Numbered from the stretch's first letter, positions 11,848-24,774 are shown. The stretch: 64,000 nucleotides of DNA from Paraspadella gotoi (GCA_051294375.1 CM119265.1:5262355-5326354), one strand, 5' to 3'. The notes: a model not told the origin generated them from the letters alone. Program-made: numbers and translations.

Positions 11848-14800
11848 TTGGCAAATAAATAAGTCTTCGTTCCTTCAACGAGCAAAACGACCGAGACCTG
11901 CACACGAAACATTATCAACGCATTCATTGCATTCAAAATTTGTTATTGTCTCATGTTTCAATCTTGTTTTTCGGCGTGTCAAATATTGGCTGCTTACATG
12001 AATGATCGTCTTCCGTGTGCATTAAACGCCGCCTTCGAATAAAATAAGTGTTTCTTGTGTGTTATTTGTAGTCGCATGCTATGACTCTAGAATCAATTGT
12101 GACGTGCGTTTTTGAATGATAATAATTTGCCATGCTTAGCAAAAAATTCTTTTTCCAATCGATGCCGGTTCTATTTATAGATATCTTATTTTTTGAACGG
12201 TATGCTAAAACTTGTATTTATCATCGATTATTCCTTTGAAAATAAATCTCACATCCTACTTTTAAACTTTAAAAATTATTTTATTGTCTCGAATTCTGCT
12301 TTGTATTTATGTCTTTAGCTACCCCGATTATTCACACCTTCGTACGTTTTAGCATTGGTTCTAAACACACAACCCGAAAAACAACAAATACAAAACCAGT
12401 TTTTTTGAAAGCTGCTGTACCTTACCCATGTTGTTCACTCGAACGCATGCAGTGAATATAAACCACAACATCAACACCACGAAAAGGTGCCGCATCTCAA
12501 ATTGAAGAAAGTTATATTTTAAGAGAAATTTAACTAAAGTTAGTTTCAATACAATGACTGCTATCGATGCTTTATCTATAAAAAATGGAATTAATAATGA
12601 ATCAATTACTAGCTTGAATGTATCAAGTGACATCAAATGAATATAATGTCGGACTCAAATAATTATATTAATGAATTTTACAAGTTAGAATAACAATCAA
12701 ATCTTATTTTGTATATTAAATTTCAACCAATCTTAAAGTGTAGATACAAGTTTTACAAATGTAAATTCCTTCAAAATGGCGTGTCTGTAAGTGAAGTTAC
12801 AAGCTTTGTTAAATTCCCAAATTTTAAGAAAAGAAATCACACTACTTATTTTTATTAAATAATTTTGCGCCGTGATCAGGCCGAGATATTTATGTTGGAT
12901 AAAAACACAGAGAAGTATTATAAAAATAAGTTCCATTTTTCAATATACTTTCGCCATAAGGAAATTCACAGGACAAATATATTAAAAATAAGAAAAGAAA
13001 AAGACAAATATCGTTTGCTCTCTCTCCGTCGTCCTCTCTCATCGGTCTATCATCTGTCGAGCTTTCCTTCGGGCAAGACGTGAACGGCGCCGTCTCCCAA
13101 CAAGCTCGATAGGTTTCGGTTATCGTTTGATCTTTGCCTTCGAAGTGTGTCACATCGCGACAGAAACTCCCCTACTTGGACTCCGAAGTGTATTTATCAA
13201 CTATCGTCTGAGATCATAAACTATTGCCAACATAAAAATTGTTATCCAAGAGAAACAATAATTTACAACCATGCTTAATGATCGAGCCTTGGATTTTTTG
13301 ATTTTTTCTCGTAACAAACACCGAAGGCTCTTTTCTCTTTAAACTTAATCTCAATACAAGGCATTATGTTGTATATCTTCGCGTTCAAGTAGAGAAGAGA
13401 CTAGCATAAGGTGCTCTATATTGTTTATAAAATTTTTAAGTTAGACAAGATTATTCTAAATATCTGCTCTTTTTCATCCGAATTCAATAAAAAGACTTTG
13501 TATGGAAGACAAGAGCCTAATCGTATTGATATATAATGAGCGAGAGATAATGAGAGTCACACTGACACAGCATCTGCTTCTCCTTCCGTGCGTCATCCTG
13601 GCTTATGTTGGAGTGGTCATTCAATGGATCATGTATTGCTGTATTTTTATCTCCGCGAAACCGGAACAAGCACAGGTCAACGACTACCGAGATCAGAATC
13701 TCTCATTTTCTCTCGGTAAATATAATTGTTTCGGTGCGCTAGTGCATCTCCGGATAATATAATACCTTACGTACACAATGAGATTGAGAGAAGTGCGACG
13801 TAGCCAGGAACACGATCATCCAAATAAGAACAATGCATAAGACATAACCATAACATTTCGTTTTATAACAAGAGAGACAAATTATGAATTTGACACGAGG
13901 GCACGAGGGAGGACCGACGTTTGGTTTTTTTACTGGAGAGAGAGGGAGACCTGTGGACCTAATGAGAATTTTGTCTTGTACTGTCTGGAAAGTTTAGTCA
14001 TAAGGAGCACGAATGTATTGCGAGGAGCGGTCAGATTGCAACGAAGATATATCCGTAACACATCGATTTTGTCTCATCTCGCGGAATCGATCCTAACCAG
14101 CAACACTCCTCTCTTGTGTAAGAAAATAAGATAATTTATATAGCCAAGCATGGCCTACACATGCCGTGGTTCACACACTCTCTCCCACATACAACGGTCC
14201 TGCTGCAACTCCCATTTGCCCATATCTTAACTCTCGCACTCTGATTCGGATTCACGGGAGCCCCAGTACTCACGAAACGAAAAGTCCAACTCCTCCTGGA
14301 CCGTAAACAACCAGTAAACTTTTACTTACGTTTCGGGCAGAGGTATCGCTCGTCTACTGCGTTCTACATGATACTTTATCAAATAATCCTTGTGAGAGAA
14401 ACCAAACAAAGAACAAATCGCCAGGATATTTCACTCCGGACCGCGTGGTCCTCCAAATCTCTCGATTCTCTACGCTCATTTTCGTGGATCCAATCTCGGA
14501 TTATGTTTGGCGTGAGGCGCAGTCAGCTCCAGAGAAGGGAACGGTCGTCGGCCCTTTCCCTGACATTTTTTATGGTCCTCTTAAATTAAAATAATCAGGA
14601 AAGGAAAGAGAAAGTGAGAATGGCGAGCGAACGAAAATCAAAACGGAAGGACTTGTTTTTCGGACCAGTGCCCTCTACACCACTACCAAAGTGAAGGCGG
14701 AGCGGCAAAATACGATGTGTTGGCTGTTTCGCTCAACAAGGCTAAGAAAGACAAAAAATCAATTTTGTTATGCAAAAGAACGAAATGCCAAACACTGTGA

Positions 14801-16566
14801 AAGATTGCCACACCATCCGGGCGTGGGCGCAACAGGAGCAACTCATTTCGTCCCTTTAAACAACTTTTGTGCGACAAAAATCGAAATCGAGAAAAATCAC
14901 CTTCTTTTGCCCTACTCATGCCCGATACCCGGTTCAAAGCGGGCTATCAAAACCGCCCTTACCAAAACAACCGGCCAGTGCAAAGAAACAACCATGCTCA
15001 GGAGAGATCTTGTCTCGCTAAGGATCGACGACCCAACGACGCCCCCCCTGACTGTTCCGCTTGTTCCACGCGAACAAGAATTTCCAACGACGATCCGATA
15101 GTTGTCCCGAAAAAAGTAGCTTAGATTCGGTAATTTTCACGAACTTTTTGAAAATAATGGAACAGTCCCACGAGACTTTCACTTAGCAGAAGATAGTTAC
15201 ACGAATCCTGACAACCCAATACCCTCCCGGTCACCGTTTCACGATCCAACAACGGAGAGGTTGATCACGGACGCTTGCTCTTCACGAGACCGACAACGTC
15301 GGAGTTCATCCCAGCGATTCGATGAAATCCAAGTGGAAGCGGCAAAGACCGCACGGACCTAGAAGAGGTTCATTACCAGCAACTCATCTGACGGAACCTA
15401 GATTTAAAAAAGAAATGGACAACGAGAGTTAATTTATCGCCAACAAGAACTTAACGGGTGCGTCGTTACGAACCTGTTTATTGACGTGAGAGAAGCGATG
15501 GGGAAAGTGGACTTTTCTACGCGAACTTCCCAAGCCTACCCAGTGTCGACCCAGAAAACGAGAGGGTCATGTACATAAACGATTATTTTTTTTGATCCGT
15601 CTCCACCCACAAGAAGAAGAGATGTTTGACTGATGAAACCACCCCGAACTCCCACCCACCCGAACGAAAGGATGAGGAGCTCGGTCGAGGGATATTTCCG
15701 GCTCGAACCGAAGAGACAGAGAGCACGGATCATCATGCATGGAATGATACTAAACGCCCCTCTGTCGTAACGTGCCCACCAGCAACCACCCCACGCAACT
15801 AACAAACTAGAGATCAATTGAAAACGGAAGAGGAAAGAACACAGGAAAACTTGAAGAAAATAAAATTTACTCAATATCGCAAAGAACATTCGTAATTATC
15901 AGACACCCAAAGCATGTATTGCGGATCATGTAAATTTTCTTTCTAACACACAAACACATTTAATATTTGTGACTTATAAACACCGGTCAAGAGTGCACGA
16001 ACCACACTTCGACAATCAAAAAAAAACCAAGTGAAAAGAGTTAAGAAACTTCTCCGTGAAAACCGTTGAACCAAACGTGCGCCGACATTCATTATCGTTT
16101 TTTAAAAGAATCAACGAACCAGCCCCAATCAATGCCCTTCGAATCGACGTTATCGGTCTCTCCGTGTTGGCCGACTTTTGGGAAGATTTCAAACGCCCAT
16201 CGCATTTCGTGTGGATTCCATTCCTTCGCGTGCAAAGAGGAACCGGCGACTAGCGGAGAAGAAAAAGTCGGGCAGGGGGTCAACCCACCCGCGAACCCCC
16301 CTGGAGCATCCACCGAAAACTGCAGTGCCGAATCCCCGCAGGAAACGGGAGAATCCCACAGAAACCCGGATTTCCATTGATCCAGCCTCAGAACGAGGAG
16401 ATGAGCCGCATCGAAACCAGCACGGAACGCAAATGAGAAGAAGAGGCACTACTTCACAGACCGATACTTCGGTCGTTGGAGAGAGACGAAAGCAACGTTC
16501 ACAGCCACGCCACCCGAAGAGACTAGTGCAGCACACGACATCCCCGCAATAAGGAAGGATCGGAGA
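11848..16566. repeat. degraded duplicate of the RFX 3' flank, ending in unreadable sequence
   Basis: Up to about 14,390 the segment follows 22,897-24,945 in order, for example GTACTG...AAGTTTAGTCATAAG near 13,978 versus 24,634 and TTTGCCC near 14,215 versus 24,810. Lengths are inflated 1.2- to 1.4-fold. Short matches to the start of flotillin follow (GCTCCAGAGA and CGGTCGTCGGC near 14,531, GAGATCTT near 15,003), with even larger inflation, so they are tentative. About 15,400-16,560 could not be matched to anything. Its long ORFs (for example 16,056-16,552) are treated as spurious. Confidence 0.55.
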
Positions 16567-16667
16567 GAGAGGCGAGGCATCACTTTTTCCTCACTTGTAT
16601 AATAATGTATATGGTTCATGTGATGACTTTAAAAGAAACATCTTGTTTTATTTTAGACGATACAAAA

Positions 16668-17627
16668 ATGACGAGTCAAATCGCGCCGCCTTACCAACAC
16701 CCCACTCCACCGTCATCGTTCGCCTCCTTCTCTCAACCCTTCGCCAACAACGCCGTCAACGCCGCCGCCTTCGCCACGCCCACCGCCCCTTCGTCCGCCT
16801 CCGACAACGCCAACCATTTTCTGGCGGACTTGCCTCAACCCTTACGAACTAGCACTCCAAACGGACCCAACGGCGGGCCGCCTGTCGCCGCACAAACGCC
16901 GCAAACGCCGCAAACGCCGCAACGACGACGTCGCTCCCAACGACGCCGTCTGCTACGATAACGACCACCAACACGCCCCTGCCGCCGCCTCTACAGCAGC
17001 TGCAGCCGCCGCCGCCGCCCCTAGCGCCCTCAAGTCGCGAGGGTCAGCCGTCGGTGACTGTATCTCCGCTTAACGCGGTTCCATCAACCCCGGCGTCCAT
17101 CACCGACACTCAGGCGTCGGGATTCGGAACCGGCGTCGTTTTTTCCGTAAAGGAAGAGCCGTTGAAACCGACGCAGACGATCGTATCGGCGTCGTCCTCG
17201 ATCGGAGCGGCGCCGTTGCCTCAGCAGCAGATCCAACGGTCCCAATCTCTCGTCAACAAGCAGTTGTCGCACCAGCAGCCGCCCCAGCAGCCACAGCAGC
17301 ATTTCTCGCACTATCCGCCTCATAATCATCATCATCATCATCATCAGCCCAATCACCATGCGGGCGGCGAATTCGGACAGGTGTGTGATGAGTCGGATGA
17401 GTGGGATGATAAATATGGGTTCGAGGGTCACGTGACGACCGAGGTCAAGAGTGGGAATGAAAGTTTGCGACGAGAACGACTATCATGGGCCAAATTGGGC
17501 CAATTGGGCCATGGGGCATGACCGATTATTTCACGGATCTCTCTCTCTTTTTTTCATGGTCATCCAAAATTTCGCGCTGTAGGCGAAGATCAAACACACC
17601 TGTCCATCTTTTGAAAACTCTCTCGTC

Positions 17628-17658
<31 letters not shown>

Positions 17659-17675
17659 GCTGCTCGCTCGCTCGC

Positions 17676-17772
<97 letters not shown>

Positions 17773-18647
17773 CGTGTCTTTATCTATTCAGCGATTTTAA
17801 TATGCGGGTCGAATCCAAAAGATTTTAAACCGTATGTCTCTCTCTCTCCCCTTCCCTCCAGATCGGCCCCGAAGCATTCACTCCTCAGCACCGCATTTCC
17901 GCCTCCTTGGGTCCGCTCGGGCGCCTGACTCCACAGCCGGGTCCGGATTCCGCCAATCCCGTCCCTCTCCCCGGAGTCCCTCCTCCGAACGGCGCCATCA
18001 ACTGCGCGCCCTATCTCAACCCATCGCTGGCGGCGGCGTCGCCGGCGGCGGCGCCCAACTTTTGCGTCGTCGATTCGATGGGCATGATGGGCGCCGGGGG
18101 TACGGAAATCATGAGCGGATCGGCGCCGGGACAGCCCATCCACGCCCCGTTCCGGCCGACGATGAGCCCGCTGTTATCGTCGGGCAGAATAGAACAGACT
18201 CAGGCCTTCACTTGGATTCGTCGGCATTTGACGCCGAGCGAAGATTCGTCCGTCCCGAAACAGGAAGTCTACGACGCTTACAAGTGGGTGGAGATGGGTG
18301 GAGAAGGGTGGAGACGGGTAGAGACGGGTGGAGACGGGTGGGGCCGGTGGGGGTCGAGGAGGGGGTTTGTTACAATTCGTTATATTATTTAATCATTTGA
18401 TTCGTTCATTCTTTATTCATTTAATCAACATTCATTGTTTACAATTAATTTATTAATATTCAGTTTGATTTAATCAACAATTGTTTTCGTTTATTATTTT
18501 TATCTTTAGAGAATTGACAAAGTTTTTGTTTGCAACGAATTTTATTTTAATTGAACAGACATGTTTCGACTTGCTTTACAAGACTTCATCAGCTTTTTGA
18601 CAGTTTGGTTTGAAATTTGTGCATAAGAAGGGGGGGAGGAGTGAGAG

Positions 18648-18725
<78 letters not shown>

Positions 18726-19167
18726 GTGGTCAGATGAGAGGACAGGTCAAGGTGAGGACAGATTGAATAAGTTGTGAAAAAGAACTGAAACTTAGAGAGA
18801 GAGAGAGAGAGAGTGAGAGATAGGGAGAGGGAGAGAAAGAGAGAGAGACAACAGCGATAAATAAATAATAAATGATACATTGTGCAATGTACAACAAAGA
18901 TAAATGCTTTGAAAAACTAAAATTAGTGAAATTTAACAATTATCTAATGGATAAATAGTTAACTAAGGGATAGAAAGTTAAAAATGAAATGAAATTTATT
19001 AAAAATGAAATGTGAGAATTTTAAGTGTTAAGTTAGTGATTATAAAGTGAAATTTAAGGAGTAAGAAAGAGCTTCTTTTTCACAATTTATTCAATCTGTC
19101 CTCACCTTGACCTGTCCTCTCATCTGACCACTATTCTGTCTCACCACTTTGTTGGAAAACTTTTACC

Positions 19168-19218
<51 letters not shown>

Positions 19219-22200
19219 CCTTCTTATGCACAAATTTCAAACCAAACTGTGAAAACGCTGATGAAGGCTTGTAAAGCAAGTCGAAACATGTCTGTTCAAT
19301 TAAAATAAAATTCGTTGAAAACAAAAACTTTGTCAATTCTCTAATCACTACTAACAACGAAAAAAGAAAGGATTACTTCAATATTTTTATCTTTTATTTT
19401 TTCTTTACCCTTTCGGTTTTTTTTTCGAAAAAATTCACATCAAATTTAGGCAGTTAATATTACTAAAATAGAAAAAAAAATGGATTTATGAAATGAATTG
19501 ATTTAGTACGTATCTATTAAACACTTCATTCATTTACTGTTTCAGGAGCTTTTGCGACAAGAGAAAGTGCAACCCCATCAATCCTGGAGATTTTGGAAAA
19601 ATAGTCAAGTGCACTTTCCCGACGATGAAGCCGCGACGACTCGGGGCAAGGGGCCAGTCTAAATATTGCTACAGCGGAATCAAGTTGCAAGTAGAGGGCG
19701 ATACGAATGCCGCTGGGGTAAGTAATTTGTTGTCTGCTTGGGATTTGTGGTTCGTAATCAAAATTAGAAAAATAATTTAATTTAGAAAACAACTTGAATA
19801 TGAAACTTTAGTGGCAAAAATTTCAGATAACTTGATGAAAATCAGAAGCTAAACTTTTTTTTATAGAGTTATTTCAATTAAAGGTTATCACTTATACATA
19901 AATACGTTATTACATCTTCTCTTTACAATTTCTCTACAATAATATTCTCAGACGCCGTCTTCCAACGAGGACGAAGCGCTTCCGCTGGCGCCGGGCGAAT
20001 TGGAGCGCGCGGCGACCCAGGTCGTGTGCGAATGGGCGCAGAAGTTAATGAACGCCCCCTTCAACTCGCTGCTCGAACTGGCGGAATTCCTCGTCGGTCA
20101 TCTTTACGTGAACAGCAAGAGCGCCGCCGCCTTTACTATCCTCGCTCAGATGCAGACAAAAGGGCAGCGAAGAAATGGAGAAAAATCTGGTGAGTTAATA
20201 CTATTAGATAATTGAAAATCTTGCCATTTTTAATAATAATATATAATATGTATAATATATAAAATTTAGAATCTAAATGAAATCTTTTATTTTGTCTTTT
20301 GAGTTAAGTATAAAATGTTGAGAAAAGAGTTTGAATTGTATTCAACAACGATTTATTTTTTAAATAGAGGACATGTTTCAACTTTTATTTCAAGTTTTCA
20401 TCATATTTCAAGTATAACAAGTTTAGAAAGCATAAAAATAATATTGATGATATTGAAGGATATCAATCCACTATTTATAATTTAGTATAAAATAAAAATT
20501 CTAAATTTAAATGTTAAATTGGTTTTAACATGCGGACGTTAAAAAATTATTGTCAAAATTAAATATCGGTTAAAAAGTATCATTAATTATAAGTAATTAT
20601 AAATAATTAATATTTATTATCACTTCCAGAACCGACTCCCTATCGCGAAACGCCCAACTTTCTCCAAGCCGACAAGAACACCATAGCCCCACCACCGGCT
20701 TACGGGTGGGAAATGAACTACGGCAGTGCTCCCATGCTGCCCCTGCCACCGCAGCGCGCCAGCACGCCGCTTTTCTTCGAGGGAAAGTACATCGGCGATC
20801 TTCAGCAGCAGCAGCAACAACAGCAACAGCAACCGCAGCCACAACCCCATTCGATCGATGCAAAAGTCAGCGGTATCGATGCCAACCGAAACTGTTCGAT
20901 GAATAACTCGAACTACAACAACTCCACCGCCAACGAATCAAACGTCACCAGCCCTTTGAAGAGCTTCAACTCCGCCTTCGAGTCGGTCCAGAGTCCAGCC
21001 AATCCCAAGGACGCCATCGCAGACATTTCTCAAAGAAAGTTGGCGTCGCCTCGAAGGTCCAAGTACAAAGACGTCAAAAAGTCGGAGGCCAGCGGCAAGA
21101 ACGGACAACAAACGGAACAAAAGGACATAGACACTCTGCAAATGCCGCCTCCCCCGGCCAACTTCGCCCCGAGGTGCGTCTCAGCCAATATACTCCAGCA
21201 ACCCACGACTTACCGCAAGCGGCCGCAGAGCGAGCCCCGGAAGCGAACTCGATCCGACGAAACTACCAACGCCATCTACTCTGTCTCGACGAAACGCACT
21301 CAGTACAACTCGGTGCAGGATTTGACGGCCTTGAAGGCGAAAGAGGAGGTCGAGACGGCTCCGGATATTTTCAAGCTGCCGAATCCGATCGATCAGCCTC
21401 AACCTCAAAATCCTTTGGGCGAGATGAACATCATGCATTTGGAAAACGACGCTCTCTTGGATTTTCTGGGGGACGATGCAAACAGCAACGTTCAGCCGGC
21501 CAACGAAGACAACCAACTCATGCAGCAGACTTTCGATCTCACCAACCTACCTCAGAGCATCGGCCAGGCGATGACGCCGACCAGCGCGGCGTCGGTGCAG
21601 AGATGCTCGAGCATTTCGCCCAGCACAATCGGCAATCGCCCCGCGCATATGGTGCGGCCGACAGTGAGGGTGGCTCCCAGAACGGAAGGCTCCAATCAAC
21701 CCACGCAGAATTCCAACAGCCAGTATACCACTTGCTCCGCTTCGAGCAATAACGCCAATAACGTCGTTTCCTGCGCCAGTCAAAATCAAAGCAATCTCAA
21801 TTCGTCCTTGGAAGGTCATTCCTTCGACGATTCCTTCAACTACGTCACTCAGCAACAGAACCAACACAATCAAGATCTCTACGCACAATCGAATCCCAAT
21901 CAGCCGGCGAATTATAACCGACGTCCCGACGTCTACGGAAGAAATCTCACGGCGCCGAGTCCCATTCCGCCTCACGTCTTCAATGGGCATCGGAGACAAG
22001 CCTCGCCGTCTCCCTCGCCCGCCAGCTTCATCACGGGCAGCAGCTCCAGCATGAGCCTCACCTCGCCCTCACCTCTGACCGTCGGCGACAAGGGCATGAG
22101 CTACAATCCGTCGACGGGATACTACGAAGAGGAAAGCAACTGCACGGGCTACTCGGATCAGAGCAATCTCTCTCAAAATTATTCCGGTTACGGCGGCTAC

Positions 22201-22896
22201 GGAGGAAACACCGTTCTGCACAATCCAGACGGCAATCACTCTTTCACGCCCATCCAGCAGCCCGGGTCGGAGAGTAACGTCTCTATGATGAACAATCAGC
22301 TGGAGATGCTCGGCATCAAAAGCGGAGACACTTTTAACCTCAGCAATAATTATCCCACCTCGGAACCCTACCGAGAATCTCAGCCTGTCCTGTTGAAGTC
22401 CTACTTGACCGATCAGGGCGCCGGTTATAAGCCAAGCCAGCCCGTTCTCCAAAAGGCCGACTCGGAGCGCACGGTGCAGCTCGTAACGCCGCAGCATCTG
22501 CCCGCTTCCGAGTTTCTGCGGAGCCAGGCCCGGATGTCTTCCAGGTGCAAGACGGAGGAGACGCCGCAAGGAGTGGCTCGGAACGAATCCGAGATCATCT
22601 CCGCCGACTTTTTCGACTGGAATCCAAAAGGCGACGAAGCGGCGTTGGAATTGGGAAAGAAGAGTCCGTCGCAAGTGCCGACTCCGCCCTGCTCGGATCC
22701 TGGAGGCATTGACGCCGAACTGGGATGCCTCGGCTCCAATCCCGGCGCCGACTTTCACTCCAAAGAGTCACCATGCGATCATCCGGTTCTCACGCCGGAC
22801 ACGGACACTCCTTTGACGCCGCTGGGCGCCAACGACTGCCTCGGGGTGCATCAGCTGGGCGACGCGTTGCTGGAGGAGCTTCAGGGCTTCTCTTAA
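16668..22896 (+). CDS. RFX5/RFX7-type winged-helix transcription factor
   Basis: Nuclear DNA-binding protein; RFX proteins bind X-box motifs. Coding exons: 16,668-17,380, 17,862-18,283, 19,546-19,717, 19,952-20,189 and 20,630-22,896, with GT-AG junctions and phases 0, 2, 0, 1. The RFX domain spans about residues 348-428 across exons 2-3, with visible blocks AFTWIRRHL, KQEVYDAYK, GDFGKIVKCTFP, RRLGARGQSKYCYSGI. Exon 4 encodes a helical segment (VVCEWAQKLMN...ELAEFLVGHLY) like that following the domain in RFX5/RFX7. Exon 5 encodes a long disordered tail with a Q-rich run and TPPCSDPG, ending in ELQGFS. With one base restored the protein would be about 1,270 aa, close to RFX7 and longer than RFX5. 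As written, a 1-base deletion near 16,921 breaks exon 1: the N-terminal frame (QTPQTPQTPQ) runs into RRRR, while the downstream frame resumes as TTSLPTTP. The start ATG lies 11 bases after an acceptor at 16,656, so an upstream 5' UTR exon is likely. Confidence 0.85.
17626..17770. repeat. (CTGT)n then (CT)n in RFX intron 1
   Basis: CTGT repeats at 17,626-17,659, then CT to 17,770, inside the 481-bp first intron. The degraded copy carries the same array near 6,310-6,452 with slightly different repeat numbers. Confidence 0.9.
18284..18352. repeat. short 10-11-bp G-rich tandem array
   Basis: Five to six tandem units close to GGGTGGAGACG begin at the donor of RFX intron 2, so the first repeat overlaps the splice site. 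Confidence 0.7.
18557..18592 (-). ncRNA. hammerhead-like core, left arm (minus strand)
   Basis: On the minus strand the order is CTGATGA, AGTCTTG-TAAAG-CAAGTC (an imperfect stem with one mismatch), GAAAC, ATGTC. These are the two invariant hammerhead boxes at the expected spacing, plus a possible very short stem III (ACATGT) before C. An extra A after CTGATGA and weak stem I pairing suggest a relic or variant. Activity is not shown. Confidence 0.35.
18646..18721. repeat. (GA)n microsatellite in the left arm
   Basis: GA tract of about 75 bp with a few AG slips. Its partner in the right arm is the CT tract at 19,171-19,215. Confidence 0.9.
19257..19297 (+). ncRNA. hammerhead-like core, right arm (plus strand)
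   Basis: CTGATGA at 19,258-19,264 is followed by an extra A, stem II GGCTTG/CAAGTC (six pairs including one G-U) around loop TAAAG, GAAA at 19,283-19,286, then CATGTC. A15.1-U16.1 and C15.2-G16.2 could close a minimal stem III, with C at 19,292 as the cleavage base. About four bases on each side (AACG/TGTT) could pair as stem I. The extra A and short stem I make activity uncertain. Confidence 0.4.
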
Positions 22897-23065
22897 TTGG
22901 AAATAAAAATATTCGTTCCTTAAAGCAAACGCCGACTGCAACGAAACATATTAATTATTTTTAAACATTCATTTCATAAAAAATTGTTTTGTCTTATGTT
23001 TCAATCTTGTTTTTGTGAATATTGACTCTTATGAATGACTCTTCCGTGTGATTAAACGCGCCTCG

Positions 23066-23071
23066 AATAAA
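23066..23071 (+). terminator. poly(A) signal of the RFX gene
   Basis: AATAAA is followed after a few bases by GTTTTTTGTGTGTTATTTG, a GU-rich downstream element. It lies 170 bp after the stop. Another AATAAA at 22,902 is only six bases after the stop and is less likely to be used. Confidence 0.6.
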
Positions 23072-24405
23072 AAAGTTTTTTGTGTGTTATTTGTATCGCA
23101 TGCTATGACTCTAGAATCAATTGTGACGTCGTTTTTGATTGTTAATAATGTGCCATGCTAGCAAAAAATTCTTTTTCCAATCATTGCGGTTTCTATTTAT
23201 AGTATCTTTTATTTTTGAACGTATGTAAACTTGTATTTATCATCGATTATTCCTTTTGAAAATAAATCTCAATTCCTCTTTAAACTTTAGAAATATTTTA
23301 TTTGTTCAATTCTGTTTTGATTTATGTCTTTAGCTACCCATATTACACACCTTCGTACGTTTCAGATGGTTAAAAAAAAAACAATCCAAAAAACAAAAAA
23401 TAAACAGTTTTTTGAAGCTGTGTTTTACCATGTTGTATGGAAAGAGAGTGAAATAAACATCAACATCAACACCACGAAAAGGTGCCCATTCAAATGAAAA
23501 GTTATATATATAAGAAATTTAACTAAAGTAGTTTCAATAAATGATGCTATGTTTATCTAAAAAAATGAAAGAATAATGAATAATACTAGCTGAATTATAA
23601 ATGATAAATAATAAATGACAAATAATTTAATAATTTTAAAGTTAGAATAAATAAATCTTATTTTGTAATTAAATTTTAACCAATTTTTTAAGTAAGTACA
23701 AGTTTTACAAATGTAATTCTTAAAAATAGTTTCTGTAATGAAGTTACAAGCTTTTATAATTCCCAAATTTTAAGAAAGAACGAACTACTATTATATATTT
23801 TATAAAATTCCCTATCAGCCGAGATATTTTGTTCGATAAAAATACAGAAGTATATAAAAATAAGTCCATTTTTCAATAATTCGCCATAAGGAATCACAGG
23901 ACAAATAAAAAAAAAAGAAAAACAAATTTTCGCTCTCTCTCCGTCGCTCTCTCTATCCGTCTATCAATCTGTCGATCTTTCCTTGGCAAAGACTCCGCTC
24001 TCCCAACAAGCCTTCGATAATTTTCGGTTATTTGATCTTTGCCTTCGAATGTTCACATCGACAACTCCCCTACTTGGACTCGAGTTATTATCAACTTTCG
24101 TCTGGTGATCATAAACTATGCAACAATAAAATTGTTATCCAAGAAACAATAATTTCAACCATGTTTTAATGATCGAGCCTGGATTTTTATTTTTTCTAAC
24201 CAAACACCGAAGGCTCTTTTCTCTTTAATTTAATCCAATACAGCATTATGTTTGTTTTCCGTTCAAGAGAGAAGCTAAGATAAGTGCTCGTATGTTTTTA
24301 TAAATTTTAAGTTTAGAGAATCTAAACTGCTTTTTCACCGAATTCAAAAAAGGTTTGGATCGTAAAGGCTAAAGCGTTAATTTAATGAGCGTATAACAGT
24401 ACGCA

Positions 24406-24436
<31 letters not shown>

Positions 24437-24774
24437 TTCTTTCTCTATATTTTTCTTTTTTTCCTCGCGAAACCGAAAAGCAAGTTACGAGGAATCGAGA
24501 TCCAGTTTTTTCGTCCTCTGTTCCGATTGGTCCACCAATTTTGAGTCCTCCACTCCACATTCCCCATTTTCCAACTGCATTAATAACAAACTTTTCGTTT
24601 TATAACTAAAACTTGCGTGACCTATATTTTGTTTTGTACTGCTTAAGTTTAGTCATAAGCGATTTTGCTCTTCTACCAATATTCGATAATTCGATTTTTC
24701 GAATCTCGCGTGTCGTCAACAGGACTTTTTTGAAGAAAAAAAAAAAAAAAAGCAGCTGGCCTTCTGGCGTGGGT

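Larger units (their letters stand above)
18505..19345. mobile_element. intronic inverted-repeat (foldback/MITE-like) element
   Basis: The left arm (about 18,505-18,790) and the reverse complement of the right arm (about 19,070-19,345) match over roughly 280 bp. Both contain AGAGAATTGACAAAG at the outer edge, TTTTAATTGAACAGACATG, GTTTGAAATTTGTGCATAAG, a GA or CT tract, and GTGGTCAGATGAGAGGACAG. A spacer of about 280 bp separates the arms. No transposase is present. It lies in RFX intron 2; the degraded copy has it at about 7,180-8,000. It may be a non-autonomous foldback element. Confidence 0.65.

Noticed and set aside
16056-16552. Overlapping long ORFs in several frames
   Set aside because: They lie in the unreadable end of the degraded block, with simultaneous ORFs on both strands, no domain and no splice logic.
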